64,000 nt of DNA from Streptomyces sp. NBC_00193. GTDB lineage: Bacteria; Actinomycetota; Actinomycetes; Streptomycetales; Streptomycetaceae. The stretch lies in assembly GCF_026342735.1 (NCBI RefSeq), contig NZ_JAPEMM010000001.1:186001-250000 (forward strand). The letters run 5' to 3'. A program made the position numbers and the translations under genes. This document shows, piece by piece, positions 54,014 to 62,498 of the stretch. The notes beneath the pieces were generated by a model that saw only the letters and a list, made by a program, of their open reading frames with translations, had not been told where the DNA came from and did not search any database. Positions within the stretch are counted from its first letter, which is position 1. Every line of letters starts with the position of its first letter.

Positions 54014-54676
54014 TCAGGGGGACGTGAAGTGGGTGCGGATCAGGGACTCCGCCTCCGGGAGGTTGCCCGTGGAGAGGGCCGCCAGGACGGCCATGTGCTG
54101 CGCCGCGTCCGCCACGAGGTCCGCCCGGCGGATGCGCCGGGGGCCCGGCAGGGGCCACTGGGAGCGGCGGTGGAGGTTCTCCGCCACCACGAGGAGCTGA
54201 CCGTTGCCCGCCAGCGCGAGCACCGCACGGTGAAACGCCCGGTCCGCATCGGCGTAGCGCGCCACATCACCCGCAGCCGCAGCCTCCTCCGCCTCCGCGG
54301 CCAACGGCACCACCACCGCCCACGCCCCCGCCGGCACCGTACGGGCCAGCCGCAGCATCACCGGGACTTCGAGCAGCGCCCTGACCTCGGCCAGCTCCGC
54401 CAGTTCCCCCGGGGTCCGGGTCACGACCCGGAACCCCCGGTTCGGGAGGCATTCGACGGCCCCCTCCAGCGCCAGCTGCTGCATCGCCTCGCGCACGGGC
54501 GTCGCGGAGACCCCGAACCGCTCCCCCAGGGCCGGGCCCGAGTAGATCTCCCCCGGTGCCAGCTCGCCCGCGAGCAGCGCCGCGCGCAGAGCGTCGAGGA
54601 TCTGCCCGCGCACGGAGTGGCGCACCACCTTGCGGTCCTGCTGTGCCGGTACCCGGGCTCGGTCCGTATCGCGCAC
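54014..54676 (-). CDS. GntR-family (FadR subfamily) transcriptional regulator
   Basis: A 220-residue regulator with an N-terminal winged helix (LAPGEIYSGPALGERFGVSATPVREAMQQL, split over about 38-67) and a C-terminal all-helical FCD effector domain (about 80-215). The domain has acidic and histidine residues suited to metal or carboxylate binding (DADRAFHRAVL, AAQHMAVLAAL). The GTG at 54676 follows GGGAGGA; an ATG at 54730 is possible but lacks a ribosome site. It diverges from the iron reductase gene. Confidence 0.85.
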   Translation of the reverse strand: MRDTDRARVPAQQDRKVVRHSVRGQILDALRAALLAGELAPGEIYSGPALGERFGVSATPVREAMQQLALEGAVECLPNRGFRVVTRTPGELAELAEVRALLEVPVMLRLARTVPAGAWAVVVPLAAEAEEAAAAGDVARYADADRAFHRAVLALAGNGQLLVVAENLHRRSQWPLPGPRRIRRADLVADAAQHMAVLAALSTGNLPEAESLIRTHFTSP

Positions 54677-54745
54677 TCGGTCCTCCCACGGGTTGCGACC
54701 TGCCCCGAAGAATAGCCCGCCTTCCCACACCCGACGGAGATCAGG

Positions 54746-54764
54746 TAAGGTAAGGCTTACCTGT
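54746..54764. promoter_or_regulatory. Iron box (IdeR/DmdR-type operator)
   Basis: AGGTAAGGCTTACCT (54748-54762) is a perfect inverted repeat around a central G, matching the TTAGGTTAGGCTAACCTAA-type iron box well. It is 27 bases before the start of the FhuF-like gene, where a ferrous-iron-bound DmdR/IdeR repressor would block transcription. Confidence 0.8.
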
Positions 54765-54791
54765 TAACGATCGTCTGATGCGGGGTTAGCC

Positions 54792-55670
54792 ATGACCATC
54801 ACGGCCGTAGCGCCCGCCCCGGGCGGCATCCGCACGCCCGCCCCGGCCGGCTCCCCGGTGGCGGACGCCTACGCACGGCTGACCGAGGCGTACGCCGGAC
54901 TGCGCGTCACCGAGCTCGCCCCGCACGAACCCTCCCCTCGCGGTGTGGGGTGGGTCGGTGCGGACGAGCTCGCGGCGGGCGGCGACGCCCTGGAGGCGTT
55001 CCTCGCGTGGGACGAGGCGCAGATACTCCGCGACTACGGGCGCCCGGGTCGGCCCGACGTGGTGGCGGGGTTCGGGCTGCACCGGTACGCGTGGACGGCC
55101 TGCCTGCTGATCACGATCCCGTGGTTCCTGGACCGGCGCGTGCCCCTCCTGCCCCCGGAGGCCGTGTCCTTCCACCGGACGCAGGGCCGGATGGCCGTCC
55201 GCCTCCGCACCTTCGCCTGCCTGCCGGACGACCCGGCGGCAGCGCTCCCCGGGGCCCGGGTCGTGCCCGACGAGGACGCGCTGCGCGCAGAGGTGCGGGC
55301 TGCGGTGGCCCAGCACCTCGAACCGGTCATGGAGGGCTTCGGCCCGCGGACCCGGCGCGGGCGGCGCGCCCTGTGGGGCCTGGTCACCGACGACGTGGTC
55401 GAGAGCCTCTGGTACGTGGCCAACCTGCTCGGCGAAGCCGAGGAGCAGCGGGCCGTGCGCGAGCTCGACCGGCTCTTCCCCGGCTCGACCGCCCCCTACA
55501 CCGGCGGCGCGGGCTTCCGCACGCTCGATGCCCCGGACGGCCGGGAGCTCCCCACCCGCGACCGGGCGAGCTGCTGCTTCTTCTACACGATCCGCCCCGA
55601 CGACACCTGCGTCACCTGCCCCCGCACCTGCGACACGGACCGGATCGCCCGCCTGACGGCCGACGCCTGA
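54792..55670 (+). CDS. FhuF-like [2Fe-2S] siderophore-iron reductase
   Basis: A 292-residue protein ending with the FhuF-type cluster motif SCCFFYTIRPDDTCVTC (C-C-x10-C-x2-C). In E. coli FhuF this binds a [2Fe-2S] cluster used to reduce ferric iron from hydroxamate siderophores inside the cell. The N-terminal two-thirds are typical of the actinobacterial '(2Fe-2S)-binding protein' group. An iron box lies directly upstream, so low iron should induce it. No siderophore synthesis or transport gene adjoins. Confidence 0.88.
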   Translation: MTITAVAPAPGGIRTPAPAGSPVADAYARLTEAYAGLRVTELAPHEPSPRGVGWVGADELAAGGDALEAFLAWDEAQILRDYGRPGRPDVVAGFGLHRYAWTACLLITIPWFLDRRVPLLPPEAVSFHRTQGRMAVRLRTFACLPDDPAAALPGARVVPDEDALRAEVRAAVAQHLEPVMEGFGPRTRRGRRALWGLVTDDVVESLWYVANLLGEAEEQRAVRELDRLFPGSTAPYTGGAGFRTLDAPDGRELPTRDRASCCFFYTIRPDDTCVTCPRTCDTDRIARLTADA

Positions 55671-55704
55671 AGCAACCACCCCTACGGCCACGGGCTACAG
55701 CCAC

Positions 55705-55734
55705 GGCTACGGCTACGGCTACGGCTACGGCTAC
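55705..55734. repeat. (GGCTAC)5 microsatellite at the end of the VOC gene
   Basis: Five exact hexanucleotide copies with a degenerate one before them. The stop codon of the minus-strand VOC gene (TAG at 55731-55733) is formed by the last repeat unit. Confidence 0.9.
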
Positions 55735-56120
55735 GGCGCCAAGCTGCGCAGTACGCAGAACTCGTTGCCCTCGGGGTCCGCCATGACCACCCAGCTCCGG
55801 TCCGGGCCCTGGCCCACGTCCGCCCTGGTGGCGCCGAGGCCGAGCAGCCTGGTCACCTCGTCCTCGGTACCGGCGTCGATCGGGCTGACGTCGAGGTGCA
55901 GCCGGTTCTTCAGGGTCTTACCCTCGGGCACCTGGACGAACACCAGGGTGGGCGGCATCGAGCCGGCCCGGACGCCCTCCACGGTCGGCTCCCAGGAGCC
56001 GATCTCGACCATGTCCTCGCCCCGGTCGATCACCTTGTACTCCAGGACCTCGCACCAGAAGGCCGCGAGCCGCTCGGGATCGTGGCAGTCGACGGACAAC
56101 TCGGTGAACCTGCTCGTCAT
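55731..56120 (-). CDS. VOC (glyoxalase-like) superfamily protein
   Basis: A 129-residue protein of the glyoxalase/bleomycin-resistance/dioxygenase fold, group often annotated as glyoxalase-like domain. The opening FTELSVDCHDPERLAAFW, the segment KNRLHLDVSP (with the central metal-ligand-type histidine) and the ending VVMADPEGNEFCVL are characteristic. Ribosome site GGAG before the ATG. Its stop codon lies in a hexanucleotide repeat, so slippage there would alter only the extreme C-terminus. Substrate unknown. Confidence 0.85.
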   Translation of the reverse strand: MTSRFTELSVDCHDPERLAAFWCEVLEYKVIDRGEDMVEIGSWEPTVEGVRAGSMPPTLVFVQVPEGKTLKNRLHLDVSPIDAGTEDEVTRLLGLGATRADVGQGPDRSWVVMADPEGNEFCVLRSLAP

Positions 56121-56453
56121 GAATCTCCTAGATGGTGCGGACCCGCAGCAGCGCCCGCGGCGCCGACGGCCCGCCAGTGTCACCCGTCCGGCCGTACGAC
56201 CGCCACCGGGTTTCCGCACGGCCGCCTCCGCCGCCTCAACCCACCCGTCAGACTGACGGAAATCGAACTCAATTCACCTCATACGACCTGGAGTTCGATC
56301 CGCAACACCCTATCCGGCGGGCTCCGACCCCCGTTGGCGTCCACTTGCCCCGAAACCCGCGTGTACGGCTCACCGGCTGCGCCACTATGGCGCCCGGAAA
56401 GCCGCACCGGCCACAAGCCGAACAGCCGCATACGCGAGGCAAGGGACAACCGC
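56121..56453. other. Divergent intergenic region
   Basis: About 330 bases between the VOC gene and the DUF2637 gene. Its AT-richer part is at 56255-56300. No conserved promoter, hairpin or coding region was recognised. Confidence 0.4.
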
Positions 56454-57530
56454 ATGAGACTGACCGACATATCGCTGGACTGGCTGCTGCCCGGCAGCCT
56501 GCTGATCCTGGGCGTACTTGCGGCAGTGGCGGTACTGGCCCGGGGCAAGCGCGAAGGCGAGAAGGCGGGGGTGGCCGAGGACAGCTGGGAGCGCAGCGAG
56601 GAGCGGCGGCGGCGCAAGGAAGCCGTCTACGGGACCGCTTCCTACGTCCTGCTCTTCTGCTGCGCGGCGGTCGCCGCGGCGCTCTCCTTCCACGGACTGG
56701 TCGGCTTCGGCCGGCAGAACCTCAACCTCTCCGGGGGCTGGGAGTACCTGGTCCCCTTCGGTCTCGACGGTGCCGCCATGTTCTGTTCGGTGCTCGCCGT
56801 CCGCGAGGCCAGCCACGGCGACGCGGCCCTCGGTTCGCGCATGCTGGTCTGGCTGTTCGCCGGAGCCGCCGCCTGGTTCAACTGGGTGCACGCCCCCCGC
56901 GGCCTCGGCCACGACGGCGCTCCGCAGTTCTTCTCCGGTATGTCGCTCTCGGCGGCCGTGCTCTTCGACCGCGCCCTGAAGCAGACCCGCCGGGCCGCAC
57001 TGCGCGAACAGGGCCTGATTCCGAGGCCGTTGCCGCAGATCCGGATGGTCCGCTGGCTGCGGGCGCCCCGGGAGACCTTCGGCGCGTGGTCGCTGATGCT
57101 GCTGGAGGGGGTCCGTACGCTCGACGAGGCCGTGGACGAGGTGCGCGAGGACAAGAAGGAGAAGGAGAACGACCGACACCGCCGGCGGGAGCAACACCGC
57201 CTGGACCGGGCGCACATCAAGGCGCTCGGCCGGCAGAACCGGGCGTTCGGGCGCGTGGCCCGCGCCCGTCAGGTCGAGGTGCCGGGGCTGGCCCCCGGAG
57301 CGGGCTCCGCGCCGGTCGGCGCGGAGCCGGCCATAGCGGAAACCGGACAGCTGCCCCTACGGCGCCGGCCCTCCCTGCAGGCCGTGAGCGGAACCGAGCC
57401 CGCTAACACGACCGACCTGGCAACCGGTCCCCGGACGGTGGACCTCACCGCCGAGGACGATACGCAGACGCTCCCCCGGCTCGACTCCCTGGAACGCAAA
57501 CTGAAGGACCTGGAGCAGCAGTTCGGCTGA
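56454..57530 (+). CDS. DUF2637 membrane protein
   Basis: A 358-residue protein with an N-terminal membrane helix (about 10-30), a basic stretch, then three or more membrane helices (about 68-175) forming the DUF2637 domain (SYVLLFCCAAVAAALSFHG, VPFGLDGAAMFCSVLAVREA). A charged cytoplasmic tail includes a coiled-coil-like part (near 235-265, EDKKEKENDRHRRREQHR) and a last amphipathic helix. Such proteins are abundant in Streptomyces, often on or near conjugative elements (Spd-like), but none is visible here. A weak ribosome site (AAGGGA) precedes the ATG. Confidence 0.82.
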   Translation: MRLTDISLDWLLPGSLLILGVLAAVAVLARGKREGEKAGVAEDSWERSEERRRRKEAVYGTASYVLLFCCAAVAAALSFHGLVGFGRQNLNLSGGWEYLVPFGLDGAAMFCSVLAVREASHGDAALGSRMLVWLFAGAAAWFNWVHAPRGLGHDGAPQFFSGMSLSAAVLFDRALKQTRRAALREQGLIPRPLPQIRMVRWLRAPRETFGAWSLMLLEGVRTLDEAVDEVREDKKEKENDRHRRREQHRLDRAHIKALGRQNRAFGRVARARQVEVPGLAPGAGSAPVGAEPAIAETGQLPLRRRPSLQAVSGTEPANTTDLATGPRTVDLTAEDDTQTLPRLDSLERKLKDLEQQFG

Positions 57531-57560
57531 CGGGTCCGATGCGTCCGATGCCGTCGACGT

Positions 57561-57578
57561 GACGGGCCCCGGCCCGTC
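57561..57578. terminator. Small hairpin between convergent genes
   Basis: GACGGGC (57561-57567) pairs with GCCCGTC (57572-57578) around a 4-base loop, between the DUF2637 gene and the convergent ATPase gene. Confidence 0.5.
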
Positions 57579-57611
57579 CGGGAGCGGCGTCGCGGGGTCC
57601 GCCCGGTTCAC

Positions 57612-58196
57612 TCAGGCGGGCCCCGCCTCCTTCGCTCCGTCGAGCTCGAACCACACCACCTTGCCGCCGCCCAGCGCGAGCCCGAGCGCGTCCACGCCCC
57701 AGGCGTCGGCGAGCGACTGCACCAGTACCAGTCCCCTGCCGTGCGTACCGTCGTCGGCGGACGGTACGTGCGGCCGGGGCCGGCGGGCGGCGTAGTCGCG
57801 GACCTCCACCCGCAGCCGGTCGGCGGCGAGCGTCGCGGAGACCTCGGCACCCTGATCGGTGTGGACGAGGGCGTTGGTGACGAGCTCGGTGATCAGCAGC
57901 TCGGCCACCTCGGCGGCCTCCGCCTTGCACCGGTGGCGCATCAACTCCCGTAAATCCCTGCGGACTTCTCCCACCGCTTTCAGATCGGCCCGCCGCACGC
58001 TCCGGGTGATCCCCGACGCGTCCACGGCCGTCCCCTCCTCGGCCGACGGTTCGCGCGGCACCGGCCGCCCTCTCCGCCACAGCTTCCCGGCCTTCGCCCC
58101 CACCCGCACGGCGATGTACCTCCCGTATGCCCGCTGCCCGACGGCCCGCCTGTCGAACAGGCCTACGGGATGCATGCCCCCCGGGGGAATCCGCAC
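57612..58196 (-). CDS. RsbW-like ATP-binding (anti-sigma factor-type) protein
   Basis: Up to 194 residues; a HATPase_c_2 domain (about 75-190) has the N-box LLITELVTNALVHT and the G-box GTHGRGLVLVQSLADAWGV, as in SpoIIAB/RsbW-type kinases that hold or phosphorylate regulatory partners. No sigma factor or anti-anti-sigma gene adjoins. The N-terminus is uncertain: the GTG at 58196 and an ATG at 58175 are both possible, without a good ribosome site. It starts only 10 bases downstream of the poxB-like stop on the same strand, so it may be co-transcribed with it. Confidence 0.78.
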   Translation of the reverse strand: MRIPPGGMHPVGLFDRRAVGQRAYGRYIAVRVGAKAGKLWRRGRPVPREPSAEEGTAVDASGITRSVRRADLKAVGEVRRDLRELMRHRCKAEAAEVAELLITELVTNALVHTDQGAEVSATLAADRLRVEVRDYAARRPRPHVPSADDGTHGRGLVLVQSLADAWGVDALGLALGGGKVVWFELDGAKEAGPA

Positions 58197-58206
58197 GCAT
58201 TCGGAC

Positions 58207-59949
58207 TCAAGGGCGCGGCACGTTACGGAGGTTGGATCGCGCCATCTGGATCATCCGGCCCACCCCGCCGTCCAGCACGATCTTGCTGGCCGAAAGTGCG
58301 AATCCGGTCACCATTTCAGCGCTGATCTTCGGCGGAATGGACAGGGCGTTGGGGTCCGTGACCACGTCCACCAGAGCGGGTCCCTTGTGCTTGAAAGCAT
58401 CCCTCAAAGCGGCTGTGAGCTGCTTGGGCTTCTCCACCCTGACCCCGTACGCGCCCGCCGCGCGGGCGATCGCGGCGAAGTCGGGGTTCTTATTCGTCGT
58501 TCCGTACGAAGGGAGGCCGGAAACCAGCATCTCCAACTCGACCATACCGAGGGATGAGTTGTTGAAGAGGACCACTTTGACGGGGAGGTCGTACTGCACC
58601 AGGGTGAGGAAATCTCCCATCAGCATGGAGAAACCGCCGTCGCCCGACATCGACACCACTTGACGTCCGCGATCGGTGAACTGTGCGCCGATGGCCTGCG
58701 GAAGGGCGTTGGCCATGGAGCCGTGACTGAAGGAGCCGATGATGCGGCGCTTCCCGTTCGGGGAAAGATAGCGCGCGGCCCATACGTTGCACATGCCTGT
58801 ATCCACGGTGAACACAGCGTCTTCGTCGGCGAGTTCGTCGAGCACCGCGGCCACGTACTCGGGGTGGATGGGCGTACGCTTCTCGACCTTGCGCGTGTAC
58901 GCCTTCACCACTCCCTCCAGGGCGTCCGCGTGCTTCTTCAGCATCCGGTCGAGGAACCGGCGGTCCGTCTTGGCCTTCACCCGGGTGTTCAGCGCGCGCA
59001 GGGTCTCCCGTACGTCGCCCCAGACCGCGAGGTCCAGCTTGGAGCGGCGGCCGAGGTGTTCGGGCCGGATGTCCACCTGGACGATCTTGACGTCGTCGGG
59101 GAGGAAGGCGCTGTACGGGAAGTCCGTGCCGAGCAGGATCAGCAGATCGCACTCGTGGGTGGCCTCGTAGGCCGCGCCGTAGCCGAGCAGCCCGCTCATG
59201 CCGACGTCGTACGGATTGTCGTACTGGATCCATTCCTTGCCGCGCAGGGCGTGCCCGACGGGGGCCTTGACCCGGCCGGCGAACTCCATGACCTCCGCGT
59301 GGGCGCCGGCGGTGCCGCTGCCGCAGAACAGGGTGACCCGGTCGGCCTCGTCGACGAGCCGGACCAGCTTGTCGATCTCGCCGTCGCCGGGCCGTACGGT
59401 CGGCCGCGCGGTCACGAGGGCCTGCTGGATGCTCTGCTCCGGGGCGGGCAGGGAGGCGATGTCCCCGGGCAGCGACACCACGCCGACGCCGCCGCGTCCG
59501 ACGGCGTGCTGGATGGCGCTCTGCAGCACGCGGGGCATCTGCCGGGGGTTGGAGATCAGCTCGCTGTAGTGGCTGCACTCGGTGAACAGCCGGTCGGGGT
59601 GGGTCTCCTGGAAGTAGCCGAGGCCGATCTCGGAGGACGGGATGTGGGAGGCCAGCGCGAGGACCGGGGCCATGGAGCGGTGGGCGTCGTAGAGCCCGTT
59701 GATCAGGTGGAGGTTGCCGGGGCCGCAGGAGCCGGCGCAGGCGGCGAGGGAGCCGGTGATCTGGGCCTCGGCGCCGGCCGCGAAGGCGGCCGTCTCCTCG
59801 TGGCGCACCTGGATCCACTCGATGCCGCCGGTGCGGCGGATGGCGTCGACGACGGGGTTGAGGCTGTCCCCGACGACTCCGTACATCCGGCGCACGCCGG
59901 CGCGCACGAGGATGTCGATGAACTGCTCCGCCACGTTCTGCTTGGCCAT
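58207..59949 (-). CDS. poxB: Pyruvate dehydrogenase (quinone) / pyruvate oxidase-like
   Basis: A 580-residue thiamine-diphosphate flavoenzyme of the PoxB group, oxidising pyruvate to acetate and CO2 with electrons to quinone. It has the catalytic glutamate segment RHEETAAFAAGAEAQ (near 51), a central FAD/dehydrogenase-fold region (180-340) and the ThDP motif SGDGGFSMLMGDF ending in LFNNSSLGMV (near 437-470). The ATG at 59949 is followed by AKQNVAEQFIDILVRAGV; an upstream basic extension is not needed. A C-terminal amphipathic stretch may contact the membrane. Confidence 0.9.
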   Translation of the reverse strand: MAKQNVAEQFIDILVRAGVRRMYGVVGDSLNPVVDAIRRTGGIEWIQVRHEETAAFAAGAEAQITGSLAACAGSCGPGNLHLINGLYDAHRSMAPVLALASHIPSSEIGLGYFQETHPDRLFTECSHYSELISNPRQMPRVLQSAIQHAVGRGGVGVVSLPGDIASLPAPEQSIQQALVTARPTVRPGDGEIDKLVRLVDEADRVTLFCGSGTAGAHAEVMEFAGRVKAPVGHALRGKEWIQYDNPYDVGMSGLLGYGAAYEATHECDLLILLGTDFPYSAFLPDDVKIVQVDIRPEHLGRRSKLDLAVWGDVRETLRALNTRVKAKTDRRFLDRMLKKHADALEGVVKAYTRKVEKRTPIHPEYVAAVLDELADEDAVFTVDTGMCNVWAARYLSPNGKRRIIGSFSHGSMANALPQAIGAQFTDRGRQVVSMSGDGGFSMLMGDFLTLVQYDLPVKVVLFNNSSLGMVELEMLVSGLPSYGTTNKNPDFAAIARAAGAYGVRVEKPKQLTAALRDAFKHKGPALVDVVTDPNALSIPPKISAEMVTGFALSASKIVLDGGVGRMIQMARSNLRNVPRP

Positions 59950-60021
59950 GGAGGGGGCGCCCTTCCCTTTTCCGGTGCGGCTCTGCCGGGTGCGCCTCCC
60001 ATCCACGCATGATCCGCCGGG

Positions 60022-62391
60022 TTACGCCTCCCAGACCGCGGCGGCCGTCCGGTCGTCGGCGTACCCCTTGAGGCGCAGCTGGGTGTCCGCGAGGAAGGCG
60101 GCGAGGCCCGGTGGGGGTGCGTCGGCCCAGCGGGCGGCGAGCTCGGCGGAGAGCGGCTCCTCCTCGCGCATCGGGTCCGCGAGGCCGCCGGAGCACAGGA
60201 GCAGGGTGTCGCCGGGGCGGGCCACGGAGGCCCGGAAGCGGAAGCGGAATCCGGCGGGCGGGACCGGCGGGGCCTGCGGGGCCGGGGCGGGCTCCTCCAG
60301 GTCCCGCCACTGTCCGTCCCGGAGCCGGAACAGCCCGCCCGCGCCCGCGCCGAAGCAGACCCGGGTCCGGCAGCCGGGGTCGACCGGGAGCAGTACCCCG
60401 CGCAGCCCGGCCGTGTAGCCGTCCTCCGGGAGCCCGAGCTCGGCGGCGCGGGCGCGCAGCTGCCCGTAGCCGCGGTCGGTGAGCCGCTGGAGCCCCGAGC
60501 GCAGGGCTTCGCGCCGCCCGTCCCGGATGTCCTGCGACAGCCGCTCCTGGCTCCGCCCCACGGCCGCGGCGACGGAGCGGCACACCTCGGCGGCGGCTTC
60601 GGCGGCCCCGGGCGCGGCGCGGTCGCCTCCGGCGAGGACGACCAGGACCAGCGCGTCGGGGCCGGTGCCGAAGCGGGCGGTGAGCAGGAAGTCCCGCCGG
60701 GCCTCGCCCCGGAACCGGGCGGAGTCCCCGCGCACGGAGGCCGCGCGCAGCGTGTAGCCGCCGTACTGGGCCCCCTCCAGCACGGTGTCGGGGGTCAGGG
60801 CGACGAGCCCGGCCGGGTCGGCGGCGGGCAGCGCGATGGGCTCGGCGGCGTAGGTGGGCGGCCGGTCCCCCAGATGCGCCACCACGGGCCGCGGCACCCC
60901 CGAAACCCCGGGACCGACGTCTGCACCGCCCCCGGAGGCGGGAGCGGCCCCCCAGCCCGACCCGGAACCGGGATGCGATCCCAGGGCGAAGCCGGTGCGG
61001 ATGCCCGTCCCGGGATCAGAATCGAGGCCGGGGCCGACACCGGGACCGGACACGGGAACGGGCCCGGAGCCCGTCCCGGGCCCGAACCCGGAAGCGGGAC
61101 CGACGCCGGAGGCGGACCCAGGAAGGTCCCCGGAGCCGGAACCGGAGCCCGGATCGGAGCCCGGCCCAGGACCGAACCCGGAGCCGGAGCCGGAACCGGA
61201 GGCCGGATCGGAGCTAGAGACGGGACCGAACCCGGAAGCGGGACCGGAAGCAAGGCCAGTGCCAGAACCGGGGCCGGACCCGTGGCCGGAAGCGGGCCCC
61301 GGAGCGAGGCCGGTGTCGGGGCCGAGGCCGGAACCGAACCCGGAGCCGGGACCGGGGGCCAGGCCGGTGTCAGGGCCAGGACCGGACCCGTGGCCGGAAG
61401 CGGGTCCCGGAGCGAGGCCGGTGTCAGGGCCGAGGCCGGAAGCGGGACCGGGGGCCAGGCCGGTGTCAGGGCCGGGGCCGGACCTGTGGCCGGGGATCGC
61501 ACCGGACTGGGGGCCAAGGCCCGACCCTGGAGCGGAAGCAAGGCCGGACCTGGGATCGGGGCCCGGACCGGAATCGGGCTCGGCCCCAGCCACGGCCCCC
61601 TGGGTCGGAGCAGAAGGGACGCCGGACCCTGACGCCGGACCGGAGCCCGGGCCGGCACCGGCACCCTGCGGCGAGCCGGTGCCCGGGCCCGTCCACGGAT
61701 CGGCGTCGGCGCCCGCACCGGGTGCCCGGCCGGATCCCGCCGGGGCCGGGTGCACGGCTCCGCCGTACGTGCCGTCGGGGCCGCTCGCGGACCCTGCCGG
61801 GTCCGGCCCCGGGGGCGCAGCCGGCGGCGGCGCCTCGTCCCGTGGGCCCCAACTCCAGTCGGTCGGTTCCCCCGGGTCCTCGGCGGGCAGCGCGGGCGGG
61901 ACGGCGACGCTCCCGAGCGCGTACCAGGTCTGGCCGCCCTCCCGGGGATCCCGCGGCGGCGGCAGCACCGAGCCGCCGTACGCGTCCTCCGCCAGGGCCT
62001 CCGGCCGGGGGCCGGGCACGGGAGGCTCCGCCTCCACCTCAGGCATCGGCCCGCCAACGGCCACGGGCGGCTCCGCTTCCGCGACGGGCTCCGGCACCGG
62101 CACCGGCACCGGCCCGGGAGCAACCACGGACGGCTCCGCCTCCGCGACGGGCTCCAGCTCCGGATCCGGATCTGCATCCGCATCCGCTGCCTCGTGCCCC
62201 GTCAGGGGAACCGGCTCTCTCCGGGGGTTGGGTACCGCGGACGGCGACGGGGTCGGCGTCGGGGCCACCAGCACCGCCGCCGAGCGGAAGCGGTGCTCCA
62301 GGGTGTCCCGGGGGTCGGGTTCCGGCCCCCCGTCGGGGTCCTCGTAGAGCTTCTGCCACCAGTCATCCGCGCCCGCGTCCCGCTGACTCAT
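60022..62391 (-). CDS. PP2C-like protein with very long Gly/Pro/Ser repeat linker
   Basis: A 789-residue protein. Residues 1-200 are acidic and proline-rich. A low-complexity region of roughly 260 residues (about 205-480) is built of GPG/SGSG units, including imperfect repeats of [13 protein letters not shown]. The C-terminal 260 residues resemble a PP2C-type phosphatase fold ([19 protein letters not shown]; ending [13 protein letters not shown]), but the canonical metal motifs are altered: [10 protein letters not shown] stands where VADGMGG-like residues are expected. It may be a pseudophosphatase or scaffold. The ATG at 62391 ([11 protein letters not shown]) is preferred to one nine bases upstream. 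Confidence 0.7.
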   Translation of the reverse strand: MSQRDAGADDWWQKLYEDPDGGPEPDPRDTLEHRFRSAAVLVAPTPTPSPSAVPNPRREPVPLTGHEAADADADPDPELEPVAEAEPSVVAPGPVPVPVPEPVAEAEPPVAVGGPMPEVEAEPPVPGPRPEALAEDAYGGSVLPPPRDPREGGQTWYALGSVAVPPALPAEDPGEPTDWSWGPRDEAPPPAAPPGPDPAGSASGPDGTYGGAVHPAPAGSGRAPGAGADADPWTGPGTGSPQGAGAGPGSGPASGSGVPSAPTQGAVAGAEPDSGPGPDPRSGLASAPGSGLGPQSGAIPGHRSGPGPDTGLAPGPASGLGPDTGLAPGPASGHGSGPGPDTGLAPGPGSGFGSGLGPDTGLAPGPASGHGSGPGSGTGLASGPASGFGPVSSSDPASGSGSGSGFGPGPGSDPGSGSGSGDLPGSASGVGPASGFGPGTGSGPVPVSGPGVGPGLDSDPGTGIRTGFALGSHPGSGSGWGAAPASGGGADVGPGVSGVPRPVVAHLGDRPPTYAAEPIALPAADPAGLVALTPDTVLEGAQYGGYTLRAASVRGDSARFRGEARRDFLLTARFGTGPDALVLVVLAGGDRAAPGAAEAAAEVCRSVAAAVGRSQERLSQDIRDGRREALRSGLQRLTDRGYGQLRARAAELGLPEDGYTAGLRGVLLPVDPGCRTRVCFGAGAGGLFRLRDGQWRDLEEPAPAPQAPPVPPAGFRFRFRASVARPGDTLLLCSGGLADPMREEEPLSAELAARWADAPPPGLAAFLADTQLRLKGYADDRTAAAVWEA
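60960..61690. repeat. Coding repeat tract in the PP2C-like gene
   Basis: Degenerate tandem units such as GAGGCCGGTGTCAGGGCC recur every 30-60 bases (clearest at 61300-61480), translating to [14 protein letters not shown] blocks on the minus strand. Length is likely to vary between strains through slippage or unequal exchange. Confidence 0.75.
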
Positions 62392-62444
62392 GGCCCTCAT
62401 TGTCGGGCTCCGGCGCAGCCGAAATCCGGCGAACGCGGGAAAAA

Positions 62445-62480
62445 GGGGGGCCCATCGGACCGCCGTCCGATGGACCCCCC
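62445..62480 (-). terminator. Hairpin after the subtilase-like gene
   Basis: Arms of 16 bases (62445-62460 and 62465-62480) pair with one mismatch around CGCC and are flanked by an A-rich stretch on the plus strand (T-rich on the transcript side). It lies 18 bases past the stop at 62499. Confidence 0.85.
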
Positions 62481-62498
62481 TGCTCTATGTCGTACGAC

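Noticed and set aside
57445..58200. Alternative minus-strand frame starting at the ATG at 58200
   Set aside because: Arg/Gly-rich shadow; the HATPase motifs are in the other frame.
60854..61690. Regularly spaced repeats that could look like a CRISPR array or satellite
   Set aside because: Units are degenerate, vary in spacing and lie in frame in a long gene coding Gly-Pro-Ser blocks; no leader or cas genes.
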